Assembly: GCA_002551355.1 (NCBI GenBank)
Contig: NTHE01000036.1
Span: forward strand, 1-64,000
Length of the DNA stretch: 64,000 nucleotides
From: Streptomyces sp. man185
GTDB taxonomy: Bacteria; Actinomycetota; Actinomycetes; Streptomycetales; Streptomycetaceae
Direction of reading: 5' to 3'
Part shown: positions 39,767 to 47,390 of the stretch, piece after piece
How the letters are laid out: the number at the start of each line of letters is the position of its first letter
Position numbering within the stretch: the stretch's first letter is position 1
Position numbers and translations under genes: made by a program
The notes under the pieces: model-generated
Told to the model about the DNA's origin: nothing
What the model saw: only the letters and a program-made list of their open reading frames with translations
The model's database searches: none

Positions 39767-40704
39767 GCGCCAGCGTTCTCTACGACGCCCCGGGCCCCAA
39801 GGCCGTCGTCCGCAACCGGATCTACGCCGTCGTCGGCAGCCTCGCCATCGCGGCGCTGCTCGTCGTGAGCCTGATGCGGCTGGCCGACAAGGGTCACCTG
39901 GCGCCGGAGATGTGGGACATCTTCAACTACGCGGGTATCCGGCAGAACATCGCCGACGCCCTGGTCGCCACGCTCAAGGCCTTCGGGCTGGCCGCGATCG
40001 GCTCGCTGGTCCTCGGTGTGCTGCTCGCGGTGGGCAGGCTCTCCGACCACCAGCCGATCCGCTGGGCGGCGACCGCCTTCATCGAGCTGTTCCGCTCGCT
40101 CCCGCTCCTGATCACCATCTACGCCATCTGGGTCGGCTTCCTCACCGACTACTCGATGTGGGCGCTGGCGGCGGGCCTGTCCATCTACAACGGCTGTGTA
40201 CAGGCCGAGGTGCTGCGGGCCGGGGTCAACTCGGTCCCCAAGGGCCAGAGCGAGGCCGCGTACGCGCTCGGGATGAGCAAGACGCAGGTCATGACGACCG
40301 TCCTGATGCCACAGGCCGTCCGGTCGATGCTGCCGACGATCATCAGTCAGCTCGTGGTGACGCTCAAGGACACCTCGCTCGGCTTCATCATCCTGTATCC
40401 GGAGCTGCTCCAGACCGCGCGTCTGATCGCCTCCAACACGCAGGTGAACGGCATCTATCCCTACGTCTCCACGACCATCGTCATCGGCACGATCTACATC
40501 GCGATGTGTCTGCTGCTCTCGGCGCTGGCGACCTGGATCGAGAAGCGCGGCCGCCGCGCCAAGACCGGCATCAAGGTGGCGCCCGGCGTCCAGACCGCCG
40601 ACATCCCCACGGTGGAGGCCGTTCCCGGCCCGAACGCGGGGGGCGCAGGGGGCGCAGGCCCGACGGCCGACGGTGCCGCTGGGACCGGTGTGACGAAGGA
40701 CTGA
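39763..40704 (+). CDS. gluD: glutamate ABC transporter permease GluD
   Basis: A 313-residue partner permease. Start ATG at 39763 overlaps the gluC stop. It has an extra N-terminal membrane segment (IYAVVGSLAIAALLVVSL), the EAA loop EAAYALGMSKTQVM near residue 165, and a long hydrophilic C-terminal tail after ~270 that ends in Gly/Ala-rich sequence, which is not needed for the fold. It is last in the glu operon and is followed by a hairpin at 40745-40774. Confidence 0.94.
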   Translation: MSASVLYDAPGPKAVVRNRIYAVVGSLAIAALLVVSLMRLADKGHLAPEMWDIFNYAGIRQNIADALVATLKAFGLAAIGSLVLGVLLAVGRLSDHQPIRWAATAFIELFRSLPLLITIYAIWVGFLTDYSMWALAAGLSIYNGCVQAEVLRAGVNSVPKGQSEAAYALGMSKTQVMTTVLMPQAVRSMLPTIISQLVVTLKDTSLGFIILYPELLQTARLIASNTQVNGIYPYVSTTIVIGTIYIAMCLLLSALATWIEKRGRRAKTGIKVAPGVQTADIPTVEAVPGPNAGGAGGAGPTADGAAGTGVTKD

Positions 40705-40744
40705 CCTCCCCGGGGCCTTACCGGCCCCTCCCGGCAGGAGCATT

Positions 40745-40774
40745 CGAGGCAGCGGCGCACGCGTCGCTGCCTCG
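40745..40774 (+). terminator. glu operon terminator
   Basis: cgaggcagcg (40745-40754) pairs with cgctgcctcg (40765-40774); two further inner pairs (one G-U) extend the stem. It lies 40 bases after gluD. Confidence 0.75.
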
Positions 40775-40880
40775 GTCACTTGACGCAAGCACCACCAGTG
40801 GGTTGCATACGTTCTGTGATCACGCACCCGGCTACCTCTGCCACGTTCCGCATGACCGTAAGGGCCGGAGGGAACGCGCC

Positions 40881-42572
40881 GTGGACCCGGTGATCGTCGT
40901 CGGCGCCGGGCCCGTCGGCCTGACGCTGTCGCTGGCCCTCGCCGCCCAGGGCGTCCCCTCGATCGTCCTCGACGAGGGCCCCGGCGCGGAGGAACCCCGT
41001 CCCGCCCGCACGGTCGTGCTGCGCGAGGACACCGCCGACCTGGTGGGCCGCCTCGGCTGCCGGGAGCTGGACCGGGTCGGACTTCGCTGGGCCGGCTGGC
41101 GTTCGATGCGCCGGAAGCAACTGGTCCGGGACGTGCCGCTGAGCGGGGGCCGGGCGGACGAGGACGGCGAGCCGCTCTCCGGGCTCCTGCCCGCGCCACT
41201 GCACCTGCCGCAGCACGAGCTGAGCGCCGCGCTGCGTGCGGCGGTGGACAAGGAACCGCTGGCCCGACTGGTGCCGATGAGCCGGATCGACACGTTGGAG
41301 CAGGACCCCGACGGCATCACGGTGCACACCAGGGAGCCGGGATCGACCTGGTGGCGCGGGAGCTATCTGGTCGGCTGCGACGGCGCCCGGTCGACCGTGC
41401 GCAAGCTGCTGGACATCCGGTTCCCCGGTCGTACGTCGGTGGAACGGCATGCCGTCGCCGCGCTCCGGGCCGAACTGCCCTGGCCGGACGTGGCCGTGTC
41501 GCACCGGCAGCCTCCCTGGCGGACCGGGGGCGCCGAGATCTCCGCGCGACCGCTGCCGGACGGCGTCTGGCGGCTGGACTGGCTGCTGCCGCCGCGCGGC
41601 GAACTGGTCACCCCCGAAGCGCTGATCACCCGGGTCAGGGACACCCTGGGCGGCTGGTGCGGCGAGACCCCGGCGTACGAACTGCTGGACACCGGCGTCC
41701 ACACCCTCCACCACCGGCTCGCCCGGCGCTGGCGCAAGCAGCGCGCCTTCCTGGCGGGGGACGCGGCGCACCTGCTGGGCGCGCTGGGCACGCAGGGGCT
41801 GGACGAGGGGATCCGGGACGCCGAGAACCTGGCCTGGAAGCTGGCCCACGCCTGGCACCACGGTCCGGCGGAGCATCTGCTCGACAGCTATCAGGCGGAG
41901 CGCCGGGCCGCGGTGGCCGCCCGGCTGCGCGCCGCCGATCAGTCGCTGCCGATACTGCGCGGTGGAGGTGGTCTGCGAACCCTTGTCCCGGGCGCCGCAC
42001 GCGGTCACGACACCCTGCTCGCCGACGCCCATGTGGGCCGCGGAGCACTGGGTGCGCCCCCTTCGTACTCGCACTCCCCCCTTGCGCCTCCGCACGCCGA
42101 GGCGCACACCGCTGTCGGTACGCCCCCCGGTGCGCCGGTCGCCGACGTACCGGTGACCGCGCCGGACGGAACGACGGCGCGGCTGCGGGAGCGGCTCGGA
42201 CAGGGCCATCCGCTGGTGGTCCTGGTCGCGCCGGGAACCGGTGTCTGGGACCGGCGGCACTGGCAGACCGCGGGGGTCATGCCCCGCCTCACGGACGCCG
42301 TGGCGGCGCTCCCCGGTACGACGGAGCTGCTGGTCACCGAGAGCTACCCCGGAGCATCGGCCCACACCGTCCTGCTGGTCAGGCCGGACGGGCATCTGGT
42401 GGCGGCCTTCGGCGGCGTACGGCCCGCGGAACTGTTCGCCGCGGCGCAGGCCGCGCTGGGCGGCGCGCCCCGTGGTGCGCGGGAGCGCGCGGAGGCGGAC
42501 GAGGAGGAGGGCGCGGGCGAGGAGCGGCGCCGGGCCAGGGTCCACGCCGACGGGACCGCCGGCCGCCACTGA
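40881..42572 (+). CDS. FAD-dependent monooxygenase (PHBH-like)
   Basis: A 563-residue flavoprotein hydroxylase. I place the start at GTG 40881 with GGAGGGA upstream. The FAD-binding GxGxxG is VVGAGPVGLTLSLALA at residues ~6-21, the DG motif VGCDGARSTVRK is near 168, and the GD motif FLAGDAAHLLGALGTQGLDEG near 290 leads into ENLAWKLAHAW. In most relatives the GD block carries a proline and a Gly-Gly pair (PxGGxG); here it reads GALGTQG, which may alter the flavin pocket. A thioredoxin-like C-terminal domain is present from ~430, then a charged tail. The substrate is unknown. No biosynthetic cluster surrounds it. Confidence 0.88.
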   Translation: MDPVIVVGAGPVGLTLSLALAAQGVPSIVLDEGPGAEEPRPARTVVLREDTADLVGRLGCRELDRVGLRWAGWRSMRRKQLVRDVPLSGGRADEDGEPLSGLLPAPLHLPQHELSAALRAAVDKEPLARLVPMSRIDTLEQDPDGITVHTREPGSTWWRGSYLVGCDGARSTVRKLLDIRFPGRTSVERHAVAALRAELPWPDVAVSHRQPPWRTGGAEISARPLPDGVWRLDWLLPPRGELVTPEALITRVRDTLGGWCGETPAYELLDTGVHTLHHRLARRWRKQRAFLAGDAAHLLGALGTQGLDEGIRDAENLAWKLAHAWHHGPAEHLLDSYQAERRAAVAARLRAADQSLPILRGGGGLRTLVPGAARGHDTLLADAHVGRGALGAPPSYSHSPLAPPHAEAHTAVGTPPGAPVADVPVTAPDGTTARLRERLGQGHPLVVLVAPGTGVWDRRHWQTAGVMPRLTDAVAALPGTTELLVTESYPGASAHTVLLVRPDGHLVAAFGGVRPAELFAAAQAALGGAPRGARERAEADEEEGAGEERRRARVHADGTAGRH

Positions 42573-42619
42573 CCGATGGCCCGTCGCGGACGTGTCGACC
42601 GTGACGGGCACGCATCACA

Positions 42620-42648
42620 TTGACCGCCATCGGCACGCATGGTGTACT
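42620..42648 (+). promoter_or_regulatory. promoter of the cysteine leader-peptide operon
   Basis: ttgacc (42620-42625) and tgtact (42643-42648) are separated by exactly 17 bases, a good housekeeping promoter. The expected transcription start, 7-8 bases after the -10, falls on the A of the leader-peptide ATG at 42656, so the mRNA is probably leaderless. Confidence 0.65.
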
Positions 42649-42655
42649 CCAGATC

Positions 42656-42742
42656 ATGACCGACACCGATGTGCGCCTGTGGCGGAGGGTCCATATGGAC
42701 CTCGTCCGTTACGCGGGCTGCGTGTGTCGCCCGTCCTGCTGA
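42656..42742 (+). CDS. cysteine-containing regulatory leader peptide
   Basis: A 28-codon frame, ATG 42656 to TGA 42742. The C-terminal half contains RLWRRVHMDLVRYAGCVCR and ends in three Cys codons within seven residues (GCVCRPSC). There is no ribosome binding site, consistent with leaderless translation. It lies 73 bases before a cysteine dioxygenase gene, and a hairpin fills the gap. Short Cys-rich uORFs of this type are known in actinobacteria as attenuation leaders that respond to cysteine supply. The simplest reading is that stalling at the Cys codons when cysteine is scarce changes folding downstream and limits the cysteine-degrading operon. Confidence 0.82.
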   Translation: MTDTDVRLWRRVHMDLVRYAGCVCRPSC

Positions 42743-42756
42743 ATCGCCTCCCTCCG

Positions 42757-42785
42757 CCGGTCCGTGCCGCTTTCCGCACGGCCGG
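42757..42785 (+). promoter_or_regulatory. candidate attenuator/anti-RBS hairpin
   Basis: ccgg-t-ccgtgc (42757-42767) pairs with gcacggccgg (42776-42785), a ten-pair stem with one bulged T and an eight-base loop. It begins 14 bases after the leader-peptide stop and lies upstream of the dioxygenase ribosome binding site, so a ribosome paused on the Cys codons could cover or release it. Confidence 0.6.
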
Positions 42786-42815
42786 AACCCCGCGCGAACT
42801 CTCAGGACGGTCCTC

Positions 42816-43382
42816 GTGTCTTCCCCTCACTCCGCCGTACCCACGGCATCCTTCGTGCCCTCTCCTTCCACCCCGGTGTCCTCTCCCGCCGCGCCGACGG
42901 TCGCGGAGCTGCTGGACTTCGTCCGCCGCACCGCCCGGGACGAGGCGCTCGTCGCCTCGTTGCCCCTCGACCCGGAGGGCCGCACCTGGATCCGGCTCGA
43001 CGGCCCCGGCGGCAGCGAGGCGTGGCTGATCGGATGGCCGCCGGGCACCGGCACGGGCTGGCACGATCACGCCGACTCGATCGGCGCGTTCACCACGGCG
43101 GCCGGCGCCCTCAAGGAACACTCCCTGGCCGTGCGGCTGCCCACCGACGGCTGGAGGACGCTGGAGCTGACGGAGGGAGTGGACCGGTCGAGGGAGTTGG
43201 CGACCGGTCAGGGCAGGGCCTTCGGCCAGAACCACGTCCATGAGGTCCTGAACGAATCCGAGGACGTGCACGCGGTCTCCGTCCATGCCTACTACCCGCC
43301 GCTGCCGCGGATCCGCCGGTTCAGCCGCACCGGTGCGGTGCTCCGGCTGGAGCAGACCGAGAGCCCGGAGGACTGGCAGTGA
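42816..43382 (+). CDS. cysteine dioxygenase family protein
   Basis: A 188-residue cupin. Start GTG at 42816 (VSSPHSAVPT), with AGGACGG upstream. It oxidises cysteine to cysteine sulfinate. The iron ligands are predicted in GWHDHADSIGAF (His pair near residue 85) and NHVHEVLN (near 140), and the C-terminal SVHAYYPPLP block is typical of bacterial CDO. The residues before ~35 are Ser/Pro-rich and probably disordered. The gene overlaps the rhodanese gene by GTGA, so the two are coupled, and it is controlled by the leader peptide above. Confidence 0.9.
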   Translation: MSSPHSAVPTASFVPSPSTPVSSPAAPTVAELLDFVRRTARDEALVASLPLDPEGRTWIRLDGPGGSEAWLIGWPPGTGTGWHDHADSIGAFTTAAGALKEHSLAVRLPTDGWRTLELTEGVDRSRELATGQGRAFGQNHVHEVLNESEDVHAVSVHAYYPPLPRIRRFSRTGAVLRLEQTESPEDWQ

Positions 43383-43825
43383 GCGAGAACCGGAGCACGA
43401 GCGGTACGGAGGCCGCCGTGGCGGAGGCCTCTGTGCCGGTGGGCATCGACGATCTGCTGGAGCGGGTCAGGGCCGGCTACGACCGGATCGACCCGCGCGA
43501 GGCCGCCGCGGCGGCGGAGTCCGGGGCCTTGCTGGTGGACATCCGGTACGCCGCACTCCGCGACCGGGACGGACTGATCCCGGGCGCGCTGGTCGTCGAA
43601 CGCAACGAGCTGGAATGGCGGCTCGACCCGCAGGGCAGCCACCGCGTGCCCGAGGCGGTCGACCACGACCTCACGGTCGTCGTCATCTGCAACGAGGGAT
43701 ACGCCTCCAGCCTCGCGGTCGCCTCGCTGCGCCAGCTGGGACTGCACCGGGCCACCGACCTGATCGGCGGCTTCCAGGCGTGGCGCGCGACGGGACTCCC
43801 GGTCATCTCTCCGTCCGAGGCCTGA
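43379..43825 (+). CDS. rhodanese-like sulfurtransferase
   Basis: A 148-residue single-domain rhodanese whose GTG start overlaps the cysteine dioxygenase stop (GTGA). ALLVDIRYAALRDRDG is near residue 50. The active-site loop carrying the catalytic cysteine is VVICNEGYASSLA near 105, and GGFQAWRATGLPV closes the fold. In a cysteine catabolic operon it could handle sulfane sulfur or sulfite-derived persulfide. A strong hairpin follows the stop. Confidence 0.9.
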   Translation: MSENRSTSGTEAAVAEASVPVGIDDLLERVRAGYDRIDPREAAAAAESGALLVDIRYAALRDRDGLIPGALVVERNELEWRLDPQGSHRVPEAVDHDLTVVVICNEGYASSLAVASLRQLGLHRATDLIGGFQAWRATGLPVISPSEA

Positions 43826-43829
43826 GCCC

Positions 43830-43857
43830 CGGGCCCCGGCGCCTGCCCCGGGGCCCG
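43830..43857 (+). terminator. terminator of the cysteine dioxygenase-rhodanese operon
   Basis: cgggccccgg (43830-43839) is the exact reverse complement of ccggggcccg (43848-43857), loop eight bases, starting five bases after the rhodanese stop. Confidence 0.78.
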
Positions 43858-43985
43858 ACTGCCCCCGCTCCGTCTCCGTCTCCGGGCAGCCACACACCCG
43901 AACGCCACGTTCCACTGGAGCAATCGCCGTGCGTGACCGACATTCGCCTCACACAGAGGACCGAAATGTACGGAGATGACCACAC

Positions 43986-44654
43986 ATGGCGATCGCTGTC
44001 CTCACCCCCGAACAGCTCGACGGCCAGGCCTCCCGACTGCACGACACCCAGACGTGGCAGCAGATCGTCACGGGCTGGGAGAACACCGCCCCCGAACCCG
44101 GGCCCACCCCGGCGGACCCGACGTCCGCGCGGCCCGCAGACCCTGCGGAACTCTCGCCCGCCCCCGCATCCGCACGGCCCTCGGACTGGCGGAGCCTGCT
44201 GTCCGTACCCGTGGACCGGCTGATCGACGACACCCTGCGGACGCTGCCCGCGTCGGTCCCGCGCGAGCGTCCACTGCCCGGCCGGCTGGGTGCGATGCTG
44301 CCCGACCGCGTCCACCTCTGGCGGCGGGTCGGTCAGGGTGACCTGCGCCCCTCGACCCATCTCGGCTACGCGCGGCAGATCCTGGCCGAGTGGGGCTGGC
44401 AGAACACCCCGTACCGGCTGCGGAACGCCCGTGGCGCCCGCTGCGTCTGCGGCGCCCTGATCTCGGCGCACCGCCTCGGCTACGGCTCCCTCGACACCGT
44501 GGACCGGGCCGGCGCCTGGCTGATCACGGAGCTGCGCGCGCAGGGGTGGACGGGGCTGATCGGCCCCTGGAACCGCCATCCGGGCCGCACCGCCGCCGAC
44601 GCGCTGGCCCTCCTCGACGCCACCATCCGCCGCGCGTCCCTGGCCGGACAGTGA
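43986..44654 (+). CDS. hypothetical protein, possibly DUF6197-like
   Basis: A 222-residue soluble protein starting at ATG 43986 (MAIAVLTPEQ). Residues ~35-70 are a Pro/Ala-rich linker. The C-terminal half, with HLGYARQILAEWGWQNT, RGARCVCGALISAHRLGYG and AALLD-like helices, resembles the DUF6197 type of streptomycete proteins, which have a conserved GRCxxGA-like cysteine motif (here ARCVCGA). The function is unknown. It stands alone between the cysteine operon and recX. Confidence 0.65.
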   Translation: MAIAVLTPEQLDGQASRLHDTQTWQQIVTGWENTAPEPGPTPADPTSARPADPAELSPAPASARPSDWRSLLSVPVDRLIDDTLRTLPASVPRERPLPGRLGAMLPDRVHLWRRVGQGDLRPSTHLGYARQILAEWGWQNTPYRLRNARGARCVCGALISAHRLGYGSLDTVDRAGAWLITELRAQGWTGLIGPWNRHPGRTAADALALLDATIRRASLAGQ

Positions 44655-44687
44655 TCACGGCACGCCGACCGGCGGAGGCCACTGCTT

Positions 44688-44770
44688 GAAAGGCTCATCC
44701 AGGCTCGTGCCAGAAAGGCTCGCGTCGACGGCATCAGGAAGGCTCCTGTCGGCTGCTGTCAGAAGGGCTC
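44688..44770. repeat. four degenerate ~25-base repeats running into the recX stop
   Basis: gaaaggctc at 44688, gaaaggctc at 44713, gaaggctc at 44738 and gaagggctc at 44762 recur every 25, 25 and 24 bases, with partial similarity between the intervening bases (caggctcgtgcca, ctgtcggctgctgtca). The last copy includes the 3' end of recX. Confidence 0.65.
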
Positions 44771-45511
44771 GTCCAGACCTTCCGTGTCCTCGCCCTCCTC
44801 CTCCAGCGCCTGACGCACCACCCGCAGGGCCATGCCCTCTCCGTATCCCTTGCGTGCGAGCATCCCCGCCAGACGACGCAGCCGCTTGTCCCGGTCCAGG
44901 CCTCGTGTCGAGCGGAGCTTGCGGCCCACGAGCTCGCGCGCCGTCTCCTCCTCCTGGTCCGAGTCGAGCTGCCCGACCGCCTCGTCGATCACGGCGGAGT
45001 CCACGCCCTTCGTCCGCAGCTCACGAACGAGGGCGCGGCGCGCGAGCCCCCGGCCGTGGTGCCGGGACTCCACCCATGCCCCGGCGAACGCCGCGTCGTC
45101 GATCAGCCCGACGTCCTCGAAGCGCGCGAGCACTTCCTCGGCCGCCTCGTCCGGGATCTCTCGCTTGCGCAGGGCGTCCGCGAGCTGCTTGCGCGTTCGC
45201 GGCGTCCCGGTGAGCAGCCGCAGGCAGATGTTGCGCGCCTGCTCGACCGGATCACGCGGCTCCCCCTTCTCGGCCCTCGACGAGGAAGGGGAGCCGCTGC
45301 CTCTGGTGCCGGAGCGGGCACGACGGCCCGCCCCCTCGCCGAATCCGCTCGCGCCGCCCGCTCCCCCGCGTGAACGGCGCCCGGACCGCATCCCGGCATC
45401 GTCCGCCGACGCCCCCCGCGCGGCAGCGGACGCCTCGGCGGCCCCGTAGCCGGATCCGGGGTCGCCGCCGGGCTCGGCAGGGCTGCCCGGCCACTCCGTA
45501 CGTCGTGTCAC
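44759..45511 (-). CDS. recX: regulatory protein RecX
   Basis: A 250-residue RecX that binds RecA filaments and limits strand exchange. The first ~85 residues are a Gly/Ser/Arg-rich disordered tail. The three-helix repeats follow: RNICLRLLTGTPRTRKQLADAL near residue 93 (key TPRTRKQL), EEVLARFEDVGLIDDAAFA near 130, and GRGLARRALVRELRTKGV near 160. Start GTG 45511 is three bases after the recA stop, so the two are translationally linked. Its 3' end is embedded in a short repeat array. Confidence 0.95.
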   Translation of the reverse strand: MTRRTEWPGSPAEPGGDPGSGYGAAEASAAARGASADDAGMRSGRRSRGGAGGASGFGEGAGRRARSGTRGSGSPSSSRAEKGEPRDPVEQARNICLRLLTGTPRTRKQLADALRKREIPDEAAEEVLARFEDVGLIDDAAFAGAWVESRHHGRGLARRALVRELRTKGVDSAVIDEAVGQLDSDQEEETARELVGRKLRSTRGLDRDKRLRRLAGMLARKGYGEGMALRVVRQALEEEGEDTEGLDEPF

Positions 45512-45514
45512 GGC

Positions 45515-46639
45515 CTAGCTCTTGGCCGCCGCGGTCTTGGCCGGCTTGGCCTTGGCGGCCGCGGTGGTCGCCGGCTTAGCCGCCCCGTCGGCCGCCGGTG
45601 CCGCAGCGGCGTCCGCGGCAGGCTCGCCGGCAGCGTCGTCCGGACGGACGCCGACACCCAGCTTCTCCAGGATCTTCTTCTCGATCTCATTGGCGAGGTC
45701 GGGGTTGTCCTTGAGGAAGTTGCGGGCGTTCTCCTTGCCCTGGCCGAGCTGATCGCCCTCGTACGTGTACCACGCGCCGGCCTTGCGGACGAAGCCGTGC
45801 TCCACGCCCATGTCGATCAGTCCGCCCTCGCGGCTGATGCCCTGGCCGTAGAGGATGTCGAACTCCGCCTGCTTGAACGGCGGGGCGACCTTGTTCTTGA
45901 CGACCTTGACGCGGGTGCGGTTACCGACCGCGTCGGTGCCGTCCTTGAGCGTCTCGATACGGCGGATGTCGAGGCGCACCGAGGCGTAGAACTTCAGCGC
46001 CCGGCCACCGGTGGTGGTCTCCGGGGAGCCGAACATCACGCCGATCTTCTCGCGGAGCTGGTTGATGAAGATCGCGGTGGTCTTGGACTGGTTGAGCGCA
46101 CTGGTGATCTTGCGGAGGGCCTGGCTCATCAGACGGGCCTGGAGACCCACGTGCGAGTCGCCCATCTCGCCCTCGATCTCCGCACGGGGCACCAGGGCCG
46201 CCACGGAGTCGATGACGATCAGGTCCAGGGCGCCGGAACGCACCAGCATGTCGACGATCTCCAGCGCCTGCTCGCCGTTGTCCGGCTGGGACAGGATGAG
46301 GTTGTCGATGTCGACGCCGAGCTTCTTCGCGTACTCGGGGTCGAGGGCGTGCTCGGCGTCGATGAACGCCACCGAGCCGCCGAGCTTCTGCGCGTTCGCC
46401 ACGGCGTGCAGCGTCAGCGTCGTCTTACCGGAGGACTCCGGTCCGTACACCTCCACCACGCGGCCGCGCGGCAGACCACCGACGCCGAGGGCGACGTCGA
46501 GGGCGGTCGATCCCGTGGGGATGACCTCGATGGGCTCGTTCGGCCGCTCGCCGAGGCGCATCACCGCGCCCTTGCCGAACTGTCGTTCAATCTGTGCGAG
46601 TGCGGCGTCCAGCGCCTTCTCGCGGTCGGTTCCTGCCAT
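45515..46639 (-). CDS. recA: recombinase RecA
   Basis: A 374-residue RecA, the strand-exchange ATPase and coprotease for LexA. Start ATG at 46639 (MAGTDREKAL). The P-loop is GPESSGKTT near residue 68, Walker B LIVIDSVAAL near 140, DNA-binding loops GVMFGSPETTTGG near 202 and REGGLIDMG. The C-terminal 45 residues are an Ala/Lys-rich tail typical of streptomycetes. It is cotranscribed with recX. An SOS-type box lies 141-154 bases upstream. Confidence 0.98.
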   Translation of the reverse strand: MAGTDREKALDAALAQIERQFGKGAVMRLGERPNEPIEVIPTGSTALDVALGVGGLPRGRVVEVYGPESSGKTTLTLHAVANAQKLGGSVAFIDAEHALDPEYAKKLGVDIDNLILSQPDNGEQALEIVDMLVRSGALDLIVIDSVAALVPRAEIEGEMGDSHVGLQARLMSQALRKITSALNQSKTTAIFINQLREKIGVMFGSPETTTGGRALKFYASVRLDIRRIETLKDGTDAVGNRTRVKVVKNKVAPPFKQAEFDILYGQGISREGGLIDMGVEHGFVRKAGAWYTYEGDQLGQGKENARNFLKDNPDLANEIEKKILEKLGVGVRPDDAAGEPAADAAAAPAADGAAKPATTAAAKAKPAKTAAAKS

Positions 46640-46779
46640 GGGTTCCACCCGATTTGCTTGAGTCGATCGCTTCACGTCACAGACGCTAACCCCTGCCACT
46701 GACAATGGGCCTCGACGTCCTCCCGACCTGTGGACAACTCCACGGGCCGGGCCCGGGAAAACCCGGCCGGAATCCCATC

Positions 46780-46793
46780 AGAATGGATGTTCG
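46780..46793 (-). promoter_or_regulatory. LexA (SOS) box of recA
   Basis: Reading the minus strand, CGAACATCCATTCT matches the SOS-box pattern CGAAC-N4-GTTCG with changes in the right half. The core GAACATCCATTC is, as I recall it, the motif seen at other Streptomyces recA promoters. It lies 141 bases upstream of recA. Confidence 0.7.
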
Positions 46794-46830
46794 ATTTTCG
46801 TGTCAAGCGCACCACGCGGACTGCCGGCCA

Positions 46831-47271
46831 TCACGACGCGAGCGTCGTGGGCCGCGCGTCGGCCGGTTCCGCCGGGCGCCTCGTCCAGCCCGCACCCCTC
46901 AGCCACGCGAGGGAGAAGAGGCCGGCTGCGGCCATGACGACGGCCGCGATGTGCATTCCGTGCGTGAAGGCGTCGCGCGTGGCCGCCAGCACGGCATCAG
47001 CGGTCTCGCCGGGCAGCTGGGCCGCGACGACCGCCGCACCGCCCAGCGTTTCGCGCACGGCTTCGGCCTGCGGCACGCCGGAGGGCAGCGCGTCGGTCAT
47101 GTCCCGGCTGTAGACCGGCGCGCCGATGGACCCGAGGATGGCCATCCCCAACGCTCCGCCGAACTCCTGGCCCGATTCCAGCACCGCTGCGGCTGACCCC
47201 GCACGCTCCGGAGGGGCCGCACCGGGGGCGAGCTCGTTGGCGAGGGCCATGGCCAGGACTCCTGGCAGCAA
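46831..47271 (-). pseudogene. remnant of an EmrB/QacA-type MFS transporter (C-terminal part)
   Basis: Only about 145 C-terminal residues of a normally ~500-residue drug-efflux permease remain. Homology begins around LANELAPGAAPPERAGSAAA near 47250 and includes LESGQEFGGALGMAILGSIGA, a central-region signature of 14-TM efflux proteins, then VYSRDMTDALPSG and a last TM, IAAVVMAAAGLFSLAWL. The frame continues upstream to 47361, but without recognisable transporter sequence, and the intergenic space upstream carries the promoter of a divergent SDR gene. The start and most TM segments are gone, so a functional transporter is unlikely. Confidence 0.75.
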
Positions 47272-47361
47272 CACCGGCGTGCTGTTCCGTTCCCGCTCCG
47301 ACCTCCCACCCACGCCCGGGCACGCACGCACGCCTGACCGTATAGCCGCACACGTGCACAT

Positions 47362-47389
47362 TCGGTCCCATAAACCTATATTCGACCGA
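47362..47389 (+). promoter_or_regulatory. candidate operator and -10 of the SDR gene
   Basis: tcggtc (47362-47367) and gaccga (47384-47389) form an inverted repeat around an AT-rich spacer that includes tatatt (47377-47382), a good -10 element 8 bases before the ATG at 47391. This suggests a leaderless mRNA whose promoter could be covered by a TetR-like repressor. No such regulator gene is adjacent; it may have been lost with the transporter. Confidence 0.45.
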
Positions 47390-47390
47390 T

